Assembly: GCF_000341085.1 (NCBI RefSeq)
Contig: NZ_ANBA01000030.1
Span: 59,266 to 123,265 of the forward strand
From: Nocardiopsis ganjiahuensis DSM 45031
GTDB lineage: Bacteria > Actinomycetota > Actinomycetes > Streptosporangiales > Streptosporangiaceae
Length of the DNA: 64,000 nt
Reading direction: 5' to 3'
Part shown: positions 1 to 8,474 of the stretch, one piece after another
Layout: each line of letters starts with the position of its first letter
Position numbering within the stretch: position 1 is the first letter of the stretch
Notes under the pieces: generated by a model
What the model was told of the DNA's origin: nothing
Seen by the model: the letters and a program-made list of their open reading frames with translations, nothing else
Database searches by the model: none
Program-made: the position numbers and the translations under genes

Positions 1-946
1 CGCGGCGCGCGACGCCGGGGTCGACCTCTACTACGAGGCGTCCGTGGCGGGCGCGATCCCGCTGCTGCGCCCGCTGCGCGACTCCCTGGCCGGTGACAAG
101 GTCAACCGGGTCCTCGGCATCGTCAACGGCACCACGAACTACGTGCTGGACCGCATGGACTCCCTGGGCGCCGGGTTCACCGAATCCCTGGAGGAGGCCC
201 AGTCTCTCGGGTACGCCGAGGCCGACCCGACCGCCGACGTCGAGGGCTTCGACGCCGCCGCGAAGGCCGCGATCCTGGCCAGGCTGGCCTTCCACACCCA
301 GCGGGTCACCGCGGCCGACGTCCACCGGGAGGGCATCACGGGGGTGTCGGCCGCCGACATCGCCAGCGCCCGGGCGATGGGCTGCGTCGTCAAACTCCTG
401 GCGATCTGCCAGCGCTCGCAGGACGGGCAGTCGGTGGGCGTCCGCGTCCACCCGGTGATGCTGCCGGTCGAGCACCCGCTGGCCGGCGTCAAGGAGGCCT
501 ACAACGCGGTGTTCGTCGAGGCCGAGTCCGCCGGACGCCTCATGTTCTACGGTGCCGGGGCGGGGGGTACGCCCACCGCCAGCGCCGTCCTGGGCGACAT
601 GGTGGCGGTGGCCCGCAACCGCCTGGCCGACACCTCGGTGGGGGAGGGCGCCCACGACACCGGACTGCCGGTGCACGACATGGGCCAGACCATTACCAGC
701 TACCACGTGGCGCTGGACGTGGCCGACCGCCCGGGTGTGCTCTCCAAGGTCGCCGAGATCTTCGCCGACCACGGGGTGTCCATCAAGAACGTGCGCCAGG
801 AGGGGACCGGGGACGACGCCACGCTCGTGCTGGTCAGCCACCCCGCCCCCGACGCCGCACTCCGCAGCACCGTCGAGCGGCTCAGTGTGCACCCGATGGT
901 CCGCGAGGTCGCCAGCGTCATGCGTGTGGAGACCTTCCAGGACTAG
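1..946 (+). CDS. hom: Homoserine dehydrogenase, 3' part (5' end outside window)
   Basis: The reading frame enters from the left edge (first full codon at base 2) and about 314 codons are visible. Homoserine dehydrogenase reduces aspartate semialdehyde to homoserine, the branch point to threonine and methionine. The visible part opens with YEASVAGAIP and continues with VNGTTNYVLDRM, both typical of the catalytic domain. It ends with an ACT domain (about the last 80 residues, starting YHVALDVADRPGVLSKVAEI), the usual site of threonine feedback control in long actinobacterial Hom. thrC and thrB follow on the same strand, as in other actinomycetes. The cofactor-binding N-terminus is not in the window. 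Confidence 0.95.
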   Translation, partial: AARDAGVDLYYEASVAGAIPLLRPLRDSLAGDKVNRVLGIVNGTTNYVLDRMDSLGAGFTESLEEAQSLGYAEADPTADVEGFDAAAKAAILARLAFHTQRVTAADVHREGITGVSAADIASARAMGCVVKLLAICQRSQDGQSVGVRVHPVMLPVEHPLAGVKEAYNAVFVEAESAGRLMFYGAGAGGTPTASAVLGDMVAVARNRLADTSVGEGAHDTGLPVHDMGQTITSYHVALDVADRPGVLSKVAEIFADHGVSIKNVRQEGTGDDATLVLVSHPAPDAALRSTVERLSVHPMVREVASVMRVETFQD

Positions 947-983
947 GGAGTGTTCCCCGGCCGTCGAACTCCCCGGCCGCGCA

Positions 984-1017
984 GGTCCGGGGGCCGTGTC
1001 CGCACGGTCCCCGGGCC
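984..1017 (+). terminator. Hairpin after hom
   Basis: A 15-bp stem (984-998 with 1003-1017, two G-U pairs) closes a TCCG loop 38 bases after the hom stop. There is no T-run, which is common for hairpin terminators in GC-rich actinomycetes. It suggests hom and thrC are separate transcription units or that read-through is limited. Confidence 0.5.
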
Positions 1018-1090
1018 GACCGGCCACCCCTGAAATGTCCACATCGTGAGAAAGTCATGCCCGGGATGCAAGACGACTCGGGCGGCGTCA

Positions 1091-1096
1091 TAGACT
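1091..1096 (+). promoter_or_regulatory. Candidate -10 element for thrC
   Basis: TAGACT lies about 110 bases before the thrC start, downstream of the hom hairpin. A weak -35 (TGCAAG, 1067-1072) is 18 bases upstream. It matches the actinobacterial housekeeping -10 pattern TAnnnT but rests on the hexamer alone. Confidence 0.3.
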
Positions 1097-1206
1097 CGTA
1101 GCTGGTGGGGACGGATCGCCTCCGCGACGCCCCGCCCGCATCTCCGCGCGCGCCGAGTCCGGCCGCGCGTCAAGCGAAACCGCATCCACCCGAAAGGGAC
1201 ACCGTC

Positions 1207-2271
1207 GTGAGCATGGCACGGGCGTGGCGAGGCATCGTCGAGGAGTACCGCGACCGCCTTCCCGTCAACGAGAACACCCCCGTCGTCACCCTCCAGGAGG
1301 GCGGCACACCCCTGCTGCCTGCCACGCGCGTATCCGAGCTCACGGGATGCGAGGTCTTCCTCAAGGTCGAGGGCCTCAACCCCACCGGTTCGTTCAAGGA
1401 CCGCGGCATGACCATGGCCATCAGCAAGGCGGCCGAGGACGGCGCCAAGGCGGTCATCTGCGCCTCCACCGGCAACACCAGCGCCAGCGCCGCCGCCTAC
1501 GCCATCCGCGCGGGCATGACCTGCGCGGTGCTGGTGCCTCAGGGCAAGATCGCCATGGGCAAGCTCGCCCAGGCGCTCGTGCACGGCGCCCGGCTGCTCC
1601 AGGTCGACGGCAACTTCGACGACTGCCTGGAACTGGCCCGCAAGCTCAGCGTCGACTACCCGGTCGCCCTGGTGAACTCGGTCAACCCCTACCGCCTCCA
1701 GGGGCAGAAGACCGCGGCCTTCGAGATCGTGGACGCCCTCGGCGATGCCCCGGACATCCACTGCATCCCGGTCGGCAACGCCGGCAACATCACCGCCTAC
1801 TGGATGGGCTACACCGAGTACGCCAAGGACGGGATCTCCACCAGGGCCCCGCGCATGCTCGGCTTCCAGGCCAGCGGTTCGGCGCCCATCGTCGACGGCG
1901 CCCCGGTCACCAGCCCGAGCACCATCGCCACCGCGATCCGCATCGGCAACCCGGCCTCCTGGAAGCTCGCGGAGCAGGCCCGTGACGAGTCCGGCGGCCT
2001 CATCGACAAGGTCACCGACCGCCAGATCATGGCCGCCTACAAGCTCCTCGCGGCCGAGGAGGGCGTGTTCGTCGAACTCGCCTCCGCCGCGAGCGTGGCC
2101 GGACTCCTCCAGGCCGCGGAGGCCGGGCAGGTTCCCAAGGGCAGCCGGATCGTGTGCACCGTGACCGGAAACGGCCTCAAGGACCCCGACTGGGCGCTGG
2201 CCGGAGCCTCCTCCGCCACCACCGTGCCCGTCGACGCCCAGGCCGCCGCCAAGGCCCTCGATCTCGTCTGA
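1207..2271 (+). CDS. thrC: Threonine synthase
   Basis: PLP enzyme that converts O-phosphohomoserine to threonine. The protein has 354 residues when started at the GTG at 1207, chosen because GAAAGG lies 9 bases upstream; ATG at 1213 is the alternative. The PLP lysine is Lys64 in NPTGSFKDRGM, and the phosphate-binding loop STGNTSASAAAY follows. The length fits the short bacterial ThrC class. It lies between hom and thrB. A repeat-bearing spacer, not a plain terminator, follows its stop codon. Confidence 0.96.
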   Translation: MSMARAWRGIVEEYRDRLPVNENTPVVTLQEGGTPLLPATRVSELTGCEVFLKVEGLNPTGSFKDRGMTMAISKAAEDGAKAVICASTGNTSASAAAYAIRAGMTCAVLVPQGKIAMGKLAQALVHGARLLQVDGNFDDCLELARKLSVDYPVALVNSVNPYRLQGQKTAAFEIVDALGDAPDIHCIPVGNAGNITAYWMGYTEYAKDGISTRAPRMLGFQASGSAPIVDGAPVTSPSTIATAIRIGNPASWKLAEQARDESGGLIDKVTDRQIMAAYKLLAAEEGVFVELASAASVAGLLQAAEAGQVPKGSRIVCTVTGNGLKDPDWALAGASSATTVPVDAQAAAKALDLV

Positions 2272-2570
2272 TCTGGGCCTCCGCTTCGCTTCGGCCCACC
2301 CGTCGCCCGCCACCGCCCTCAACGGACGGCCTGGCGGCCGACGGTTCCTTCTCTGTTCGGGCGCCAAAAGCAAGGGCAGGAACCTTCGGTGCTTACAGTG
2401 TGATGGCTCGCCCGCCCGTCGCCCGCCACCGCCCTCAACGGGCGGCCTGGCGGCCGACGGTACTTTCCGGGCAATCCCACTTCCAGCACCTCCCCGGGTT
2501 TCCTGCAACACCACCTGCCGGCGCCCGAACGGCAACCCCCCGTGGCTGATGCTTCAAGAACCATTGGGAG
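2272..2570 (+). repeat. Dispersed intergenic repeat, copy A (with internal duplication)
   Basis: The 305-bp thrC-thrB spacer is built of repeat modules also found at 33137-33270 and 46030-46260. In order: CCTCCGCTTCG (2278-2288); a 47-bp unit beginning CCCGTCGCCCGCCACC at 2299-2345; TTCGGGCGCC followed by an AAAGC-AGGG block (2356-2377); a second copy of the 47-bp unit at 2415-2461 with one mismatch; and a GCAACACC...GGCGCCC end (2506-2527). No ORF is convincing here. The element starts within 10 bases of the thrC stop codon, as do the other copies with their upstream genes. Confidence 0.75.
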
Positions 2571-2576
2571 AGTCGT

Positions 2577-3539
2577 GTGACCTCACCACGTCCCGACCGG
2601 GTGTCCGTCCGGGCCCCGGCGACCAGCGCCAACCTCGGGCCGGGCTTCGACGCCCTCGGGTTGGCCGTCCAGCTGTACAACGAGTTCGACGTCGCGCGCC
2701 GCGCCGACGACGAACTCCGCATCCGGGTCGAGGGGGAGGGGTCGGGCGAGGTGCCGCTCGACCGGCGCCACCTCGTCGTCCGCGCCATGCGGGAGGCCTT
2801 CGACCGGGTCGGTGAGAAGCTTCCGGGCCTGGACCTGCACTGCGTGAACCGCATCCCGCACGCCCGTGGCCTCGGCTCGTCCTCGTCGGCGATCGTCGGC
2901 GGGGTCGCGGCCGCCGCCGCGCTGCTGGGCCGCACAGGGCCCGCAGGCGGCCCGGACCGGGACTGGATCTACCAGATCGCCGCGGACATCGAGGGCCACC
3001 CGGACAACGTGGCCCCGTGCGTCTACGGCGGGTACACCGTCGCCTACCGCGACGGCGGCTCCTGGGGCGCCGCCCGGCTCACCCCGGACGAGCGGATCCT
3101 GCCCGTCCTGTGCGTGCCGGCTTGGAAACTCTCCACCGAACGCGCTCGGGGACTCCTCCCCGAGACCGTCTCCCACGCCGACGCGGCCTTCAACGCGGGC
3201 CGCGCCGCGCTGATGACGGCGGCCGTTTGTGGCCAGCCCGGATCCCTGTACGCGGCCACCGAGGATCGGCTACACGAGGCCTACCGGGCTCCGGCCATGC
3301 CGCGTACCCTGGACCTCATCGGTGACCTGCGCGAACACGGGAAACTTCCGGCTGTCGTCTCCGGTGCGGGGCCCACGGTGCTCGTGCTGTGCTCCGTCTC
3401 CGAGGGGGCGGCGCGGGAGGATTCGCCGGAAATCGTGCGCCAGGTTGATTCGATTCGTCGGAGGGCGGGTAATGATTGGGACATACGCCCCCTGCACATC
3501 GAGCCGGCGGGGGTGCGGACCCCATCTCCCCATCCGTAG
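2577..3539 (+). CDS. thrB: Homoserine kinase
   Basis: GHMP-family kinase that phosphorylates homoserine to O-phosphohomoserine, the ThrC substrate. 320 residues; GTG start with a GGGAG Shine-Dalgarno 5-6 bases upstream. N-terminal PATSANLGPGFDALGLA is the family opening; the ATP-binding GHMP motif PHARGLGSSSSA is near residue 97; a C-terminal glycine motif VSGAGPTVL follows. The last 40 codons have more A/T at third positions than the rest, but the frame is intact to the TAG stop. Confidence 0.96.
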   Translation: MTSPRPDRVSVRAPATSANLGPGFDALGLAVQLYNEFDVARRADDELRIRVEGEGSGEVPLDRRHLVVRAMREAFDRVGEKLPGLDLHCVNRIPHARGLGSSSSAIVGGVAAAAALLGRTGPAGGPDRDWIYQIAADIEGHPDNVAPCVYGGYTVAYRDGGSWGAARLTPDERILPVLCVPAWKLSTERARGLLPETVSHADAAFNAGRAALMTAAVCGQPGSLYAATEDRLHEAYRAPAMPRTLDLIGDLREHGKLPAVVSGAGPTVLVLCSVSEGAAREDSPEIVRQVDSIRRRAGNDWDIRPLHIEPAGVRTPSPHP

Positions 3540-3980
3540 CATCTGTGTCGAGGAATAGCCGTGGCCTCTGGTGATGTTAGGCTTGGTGAAGCACCAGATG
3601 CCCCGTTGCGGGGCGTGTGCTCATCCGCCACAACGGCTTCCGCGTCCCATACTCCGACGGTCCGATCTCTCGACCTGTCGGAAGCGGTGGCCCACGTGTC
3701 GAGTCAGCGGTATCCCCGCGACTGTGCCCACGTCTTCAAAGTCCGCTCCTCCTCCTTGGATGAGCGTGTCATCACGGTTGACGGGCATCACCTCCGAGCC
3801 ATCCGCCCCGACGTCTGGCTGTACCCAGAGCCCGCCGCGATTGGGTAGGGGACCGTTTTCGCCGGTTTCCGACATCCACGTGGGGCACGCCCTACCCGGC
3901 CCCTGCCGGTTCGCACCACCGGGCCGGCCGATCAAGCAAACCGCTGACGGCCGAAGCCCGCTCCTTGGGAAGGACCCTTA
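3540..3980 (+). other. Long non-coding leader before rho
   Basis: This 441-base stretch has no supported gene. A -10-like TAGGCT (3578-3583) could start a transcript near 3590. That transcript would carry a tight hairpin (GCCCCG / CGGGGC, 3599-3613, 3-base loop) followed by C/T-rich DNA up to the rho Shine-Dalgarno (GGGAAGGA, 3967-3974). ORFs through it use A/T-ending codons far more than the neighbours, so I read it as a 5' leader of almost 400 nt. Leader-based autocontrol of rho is known in other bacteria; here it is only an inference. Confidence 0.5.
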
Positions 3981-6029
3981 GTGAGCGACACCACCGAACT
4001 CCGAACGGACGCGGCGGTCGACAGCAAGAAGAGCGCCGACGCCTCCTCGGAGGCCGGCGAAGCCGCGACCGCCACACGGTCCCGCGCGGCATCGCGCGGT
4101 ACCGGGCTCGCCGCCCAGAAGCTCCCCGAGCTCCAGAAGCTCGCGTCGAGCATGGGCATCACCGGCACGGGGCGCATGCGCAAGAGCGATGTGATCGCTG
4201 CGATCGAGGCCAAGTCGGGCGGCCCTGTCGGCGGCCCGGCGAAGGCCAAATCATCAAAGAAAGCCGAGACCGCGCCCAAGGCCGGTAAGGTCGAGGCAAC
4301 TGACGGCCCGGCCGAAGACCAGTCTCCCGCCAAGTCGGGCACGGACGAGGCCCCGCGCAAGAGCGCGGATGAGCGGTCGTCGGACCAGGCCGTGACCGAG
4401 ACCCAGGGTGGGAAGGCCGACAAGCCCTCCCGCAACCGCCGCTCGTCCCGCAGGCGCGGCGACGAGTCCGGTGACCAGCCCCGCTCGGTGGACGGCGCCG
4501 ACTCCTCAACCTCCGCGAGCAGCGTGACCAAGACATCCAGCACCCCCCAGAAGAACGGCCCCGACTCCGAGGACCGTGACACCAGGTCCGGGCAGGGTCG
4601 CGAGCGCCAGCGCAACCGTCGCAACCGCAACCGCGGCGGTGACGACCAGAACACGAACAACAACTCCGATCGTCAGCAGGACCGCCAACAGGACCGCCAG
4701 CAGGACCGCCAGCAGGGCGGCGGCGGCGGTGGCGGCGGCCAGAACCAGGGCCGCGGCAACAGCGGGAACAACCGCAACGACAACGACGACGACGACTTCG
4801 GCGGCGGCCGCCGCCGCGGACGCCGTCGGGACCGTCGGGACCGCCGAGGCGGTCGTAGCCAGGGCCAGGAGCCGGAGCCGGTCATCAGCGAGGACGACGT
4901 CCTGCTGCCGGTCGCGGGCATCCTGGACATCCTGGACAACTACGCCTTCGTCCGCACCACCGGCTACCTGCCCGGGCAGAGCGACGTCTACGTCTCCCTG
5001 GCCCAGGTGCGCAAGCACGGTCTGCGCAAGGGCGACCACATCATCGGTGCGGTCCGCCAGCCCAAGGACGGCGAGCGGCGCGAGAAGTTCAACGCCCTGG
5101 TGCGCCTGGACTCGGTCAACGGCATGTCGCCGGACCAGGCCCGTGGCCGCCAGGAGTTCTCCAAGCTCGTTCCGCTCTACCCCCAGGAGCGCCTGCGCCT
5201 GGAGACCGAGCCGAACATCCTCACCACGCGCATCATCGACCTCGTCGCGCCCATCGGCAAGGGCCAGCGCGGTCTGATCGTCTCGCCGCCCAAGGCCGGT
5301 AAGACGATGGTGATGCAGTCGATCGCCAACGCGATCACCGAGAACAACCCCGAGTGCTACCTGATGGTGATCCTGGTCGACGAGCGACCGGAAGAAGTCA
5401 CCGACATGCAGCGCACGGTCAAGGGCGAGGTCATCCACTCGACCTTCGACCGCCCGGCCGAGGACCACACGGTCGTCGCGGACCTGGCGATCGAGCGCGC
5501 CAAGCGGCTCGTGGAGATGGGCATGGACGTGGTCGTCCTGCTCGACTCCATCACCCGTCTGGGTCGTGCGTACAACCTCGCCGCCCCCGCCAGCGGACGC
5601 ATCATGTCCGGTGGTGTGGACTCCACCGCCCTCTACCCGCCGAAGCGCTTCTTCGGTGCGGCCCGCAACATCGAGGGCGGCGGCTCGCTGACCATCCTGG
5701 CCACCGCACTGGTCGAGACCGGTTCGCGCGCCGACGAGGTGATCTTCGAGGAGTTCAAGGGCACCGGCAACATGGAGCTCAAGCTCAACCGGTCCCTGGC
5801 GGACAAGCGGATCTTCCCGGCCGTTGACGTGGACGCCTCCAGCACGCGTAAGGAGGAGATCCTGATGTCGCCCGAGGAGCTGGGCGTCGTCTGGAAGCTC
5901 CGCCGGGTGCTGCACGCGCTCGACACGCAGCAGGCCATCGAGCTGCTCCTGGACAAGATGAAGGAGTCCAAGAGCAACGCGGAGTTCCTGATGCAGATCC
6001 AGAAGACCACGGTGGGCCCCGAGCGGTGA
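3981..6029 (+). CDS. rho: Transcription termination factor Rho
   Basis: Hexameric RNA-dependent ATPase that ends transcription. 682 residues, GTG start with GGGAAGGA 6 bases upstream. The first 300 residues are an actinobacteria-type extension: a Rho N-terminal helical domain (about residues 35-75), a long Lys/Ser/Glu/Asp-rich stretch, then an Arg/Asn/Gln/Gly-rich segment with four DRQQ units, poly-Gly and poly-Asp. RNA-binding cold-shock domain starts near residue 308 (VAGILDILDNYAFVRTTGYL). The ATPase core carries Walker A SPPKAGKTM and the LLDSITRLGRAYN segment. A strong terminator follows directly. Confidence 0.97.
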   Translation: MSDTTELRTDAAVDSKKSADASSEAGEAATATRSRAASRGTGLAAQKLPELQKLASSMGITGTGRMRKSDVIAAIEAKSGGPVGGPAKAKSSKKAETAPKAGKVEATDGPAEDQSPAKSGTDEAPRKSADERSSDQAVTETQGGKADKPSRNRRSSRRRGDESGDQPRSVDGADSSTSASSVTKTSSTPQKNGPDSEDRDTRSGQGRERQRNRRNRNRGGDDQNTNNNSDRQQDRQQDRQQDRQQGGGGGGGGQNQGRGNSGNNRNDNDDDDFGGGRRRGRRRDRRDRRGGRSQGQEPEPVISEDDVLLPVAGILDILDNYAFVRTTGYLPGQSDVYVSLAQVRKHGLRKGDHIIGAVRQPKDGERREKFNALVRLDSVNGMSPDQARGRQEFSKLVPLYPQERLRLETEPNILTTRIIDLVAPIGKGQRGLIVSPPKAGKTMVMQSIANAITENNPECYLMVILVDERPEEVTDMQRTVKGEVIHSTFDRPAEDHTVVADLAIERAKRLVEMGMDVVVLLDSITRLGRAYNLAAPASGRIMSGGVDSTALYPPKRFFGAARNIEGGGSLTILATALVETGSRADEVIFEEFKGTGNMELKLNRSLADKRIFPAVDVDASSTRKEEILMSPEELGVVWKLRRVLHALDTQQAIELLLDKMKESKSNAEFLMQIQKTTVGPER

Positions 6030-6042
6030 ACCAGGCTTCGTG

Positions 6043-6072
6043 AGGCCCCCTCCCCGCTCGGGGAGGGGGCCT
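6043..6072 (+). terminator. Rho-independent terminator after rho
   Basis: Perfect 13-bp inverted repeat (AGGCCCCCTCCCC, 6043-6055, with 6060-6072) around a 4-base loop, starting 14 bases after the rho stop and followed by TTCC. It is the cleanest hairpin in this part of the window. Confidence 0.8.
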
Positions 6073-6135
6073 TTCCGCGTCTTCGGGAGCTCTTTCCGGC
6101 CTGGTTCCCGCTATGTGGAACCGCATGGTCACCGG

Positions 6136-6151
6136 TGTGTCTCGGATCACA
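6136..6151. promoter_or_regulatory. Crp-like operator before the lactate permease gene
   Basis: TGTGT-CTCGGA-TCACA matches the Crp consensus TGTGA-N6-TCACA at 9 of 10 defined bases, flanked by G and C that extend the symmetry. It lies about 33 bases upstream of a -10-like TAGGGT (6184-6189) and 82 bases before the permease start, a position compatible with activation. Confidence 0.4.
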
Positions 6152-6232
6152 CTAGGGGGATGGTGGGAGAGCTCCCACCTGCGTAGGGTCGCGCCAGCCA
6201 GAGTGCACACCCCCTACCAGGGAGCCGCCTGG

Positions 6233-8053
6233 ATGGACAACCTCGCCCTGCTCAGCCTTCTCGCGCTCGTCCCGATCCTGCTGGTCGGAGTCCTGCTCGT
6301 CGGATTCCGGCTCCCGGCCATGTACGCGATGCCCGCCGGATACGTCGTCGTGGTCGGTATCGCCGTCGTCTTCTGGCAGACCGACTGGATGGCCGTCGCG
6401 GCCTCCACCCTCCAAGGCCTGGTCCTCGCCGCCGGCCTGCTCTACATCATCTTCGGGGCGCTGCTCCTGCTCTCGACCCTCACCAAGAGCGGCGCCATCG
6501 CCACCATCCGCCGAACCTTCACCGACATCACCCCCGACCGACGGGTCCAGGCGATCATCATCGGCTGGCTGTTCGGCAGCTTCATCGAGGGCGCCTCCGG
6601 GTTCGGCACCCCCGCCGCCGTGGTCGCGCCCCTCCTGCTGGCCCTGGGCTTCCCCGCCATGGCCGCCGTCATGGTCGGCCTGGTCATCCAGAGCACCCCC
6701 GTCAGCTTCGGCGCGGTCGGCACCCCGATCCTCGTCGGCGTCTCCGGCGGCCTGGAGGGCTCGCCCGCCGTCGCCGAGCGGATCACCGTCCTCGGCGTCA
6801 CCATGCCCGAGTACATCAGCGGCATCGGCTTCCAGACCGTGCTGCTGCACGCCACAGCCGGGACCCTGATCCCCCTCTTCATCTGCTGCATGCTGTGCGG
6901 CTTCTACGGCGAGAACCGCCGCTTCTCCGACGGCCTCGGCGTCTGGAAGTTCGCACTGTTCAGCGCCTTCGCCATGACCGTCCCCTCGGTCCTGTACAAC
7001 TTCTTCCTCGGCGTCGAGTTCACCAGCCTCCTCGGCGGTCTCACCGGGCTCGTCATCGTCGTCCTCGCCGCCCGCAAGGGCTTCCTCATGCCCGAGCGGG
7101 CCTGGGACTTCCCGCCCCGTGAGGACTGGCTCGCCCGCTGGACGGGCAGGATCCAGCCCGGTGAGGGAGACGTCCTGGCCGCGGACGGCCGTCAGATGGG
7201 TCTGCTCCGCGCCTGGGCCCCCTACCTGCTGGTGGCCGGGGTGCTGGTCGCGACACGCGTCATCGACCCCGTCAAGGAGTGGCTGACCGGGATCAGCGTG
7301 GGCTCCTCCGACATCCTGGGCACCGGGATCGCCCAGGTCGTCGAACCCCTCTACTCACCCGGGGCGACCTTCGTCCTGGTCTGCCTCATCACCTACGGGC
7401 TGCACCGCATGAAGGGGCGCGAGATCCTCGCCTCCTGGAAGATGGCCGGCTCCCAACTGGCGGGAGCCGCGGTCGCCCTGCTCTTCGCCGTGCCCCTGGT
7501 CCGGGTCTTCATCAACACCGGGTCCGACTTCGGGGACACGGCGATGGCGAGCATGCCCCTCACCCTGGCCACCGGTGCCGCCGAACTGGGCGGTGCCGCC
7601 TGGCCGCTCTACGCCCCCTGGATCGGTGCCCTCGGCGCCTTCGTCGCGGGCTCCAACACCGTCTCCAACCTGATGTTCTCCCTCTTCCAGTTCTCCACCG
7701 CCGAGCAGATCGGGGTCGTCCCGGAGACCGTGGTGGCCACCCAGGCCGTCGGCGGGGCCGCGGGCAACATGATCACGGTGCACAACATCGTCGCCGCCTC
7801 CGCGGTGGTCGGCCTGGTGGGACGCGAGGGCGACCTGATCCGCCAGACGATCTTCCCGCTGACCTACTACCTGCTCCTCGCGGGTTCGGTGAGCTACGTC
7901 CTCATCTACGGGTTCGGTCCCAACGCCGGAACGGTGATGCTCGCCCTGGTCCTCGCGGCACTGGTCGGGGTGGTCCTGCTCCTGCGCCGGGTGGACTCCG
8001 GGAAGCCGCTTCCGCGCCACCTCAGGACCCCGGACGGGGGTGAGCGGGAATAG
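6233..8053 (+). CDS. lctP: L-lactate permease family transporter
   Basis: Membrane transporter of the LctP/LldP family, which imports lactate or glycolate with protons. 606 residues from the ATG at 6233, which has AGGGAG 8 bases upstream; in-frame starts further up would add a segment without membrane character. Around a dozen or more hydrophobic helices are visible. Family hallmarks are FIEGASGFGTPAAVVAP (about residue 120), STPVSFGAVGTP, and AGNMITVHNIVAASAVVG near the C-terminus. It stands alone between the rho terminator and rpmE. A Crp-like palindrome lies upstream. The exact substrate cannot be read from sequence. Confidence 0.92.
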   Translation: MDNLALLSLLALVPILLVGVLLVGFRLPAMYAMPAGYVVVVGIAVVFWQTDWMAVAASTLQGLVLAAGLLYIIFGALLLLSTLTKSGAIATIRRTFTDITPDRRVQAIIIGWLFGSFIEGASGFGTPAAVVAPLLLALGFPAMAAVMVGLVIQSTPVSFGAVGTPILVGVSGGLEGSPAVAERITVLGVTMPEYISGIGFQTVLLHATAGTLIPLFICCMLCGFYGENRRFSDGLGVWKFALFSAFAMTVPSVLYNFFLGVEFTSLLGGLTGLVIVVLAARKGFLMPERAWDFPPREDWLARWTGRIQPGEGDVLAADGRQMGLLRAWAPYLLVAGVLVATRVIDPVKEWLTGISVGSSDILGTGIAQVVEPLYSPGATFVLVCLITYGLHRMKGREILASWKMAGSQLAGAAVALLFAVPLVRVFINTGSDFGDTAMASMPLTLATGAAELGGAAWPLYAPWIGALGAFVAGSNTVSNLMFSLFQFSTAEQIGVVPETVVATQAVGGAAGNMITVHNIVAASAVVGLVGREGDLIRQTIFPLTYYLLLAGSVSYVLIYGFGPNAGTVMLALVLAALVGVVLLLRRVDSGKPLPRHLRTPDGGERE

Positions 8054-8247
8054 GTACTGGTCCCGGCATGGTTGTGGGTCTGGCAAACTGGTATCAGGGA
8101 ACGGCCGTCCTCCCGGCAGGGAGAGCACGCCGCCCTCTTACCTGGATCGCCGCGGCACCGGTTCGCGCATGGTCACACACCGCCCCACCCCCGACGGTGG
8201 TGCGGTCGTCATGCGTCCGGCGGTCGCGCCCTGAGAAGGAGACACAC
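8054..8247 (+). other. Spacer / 5' region of rpmE
   Basis: Non-coding 194 bp between the permease stop and rpmE. TATCAG (8092-8097) is a possible -10 with TTGTGG (8072-8077) upstream, but the 14-base spacing is short. I saw no Zur-type AT-rich palindrome that would mark zinc regulation of rpmE. Confidence 0.3.
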
Positions 8248-8457
8248 ATGCAGGCCGACATTCACCCCACGTACGTCCCGACCGAGGTGACCTGCACCTG
8301 CGGGGCCCAGTTCGTGACCCGCAGCACGAACCCCGAGGGCAAGGTGCGCGCCGACGTGTGCTCCGAGTGCCACCCGTTCTACACCGGCAAGCAGAAGATC
8401 CTCGACACCGGTGGCCGGGTCGCCCGCTTCGAGAAGCGCTTCGGCAAGCGCAAGTAG
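8248..8457 (+). CDS. rpmE: 50S ribosomal protein L31, zinc-binding form
   Basis: 69-residue ribosomal protein. ATG start with AGAAGGAG 7 bases upstream. Cysteines in CTCGAQF (residues 16 and 18) and CSECHPF (residues 36 and 39) form the zinc ribbon, so this is the C+ paralogue; the zinc-free form is not in this window. The end GKRK is usual for actinobacterial L31. The gene is followed by a GC-rich hairpin and then prfA. Confidence 0.97.
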   Translation: MQADIHPTYVPTEVTCTCGAQFVTRSTNPEGKVRADVCSECHPFYTGKQKILDTGGRVARFEKRFGKRK

Positions 8458-8474
8458 CGCTGCCCTCCGCCCGG

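Noticed and set aside
943..2535. Long reverse-strand open frame opposite thrC
   Set aside because: It is rich in Gly/Arg/Asp/Val, shows no domain and mirrors the codon bias of thrC. High-GC coding DNA commonly leaves such shadows; the same applies to frames at 4506-5915, 9724-12414, 16455-18683, 31849-34188, 44116-46422, 48546-50693 and 52629-54470.
3561..3848. 95-codon ORF in the rho leader
   Set aside because: Codon third positions are far less GC-rich than real genes here, there is no ribosome site and no recognisable protein; treated as leader.
4669..4717. Short tandem repeats as a CRISPR-like array
   Set aside because: The 12-base units are in frame within rho and encode DRQQ; there are no spacers.
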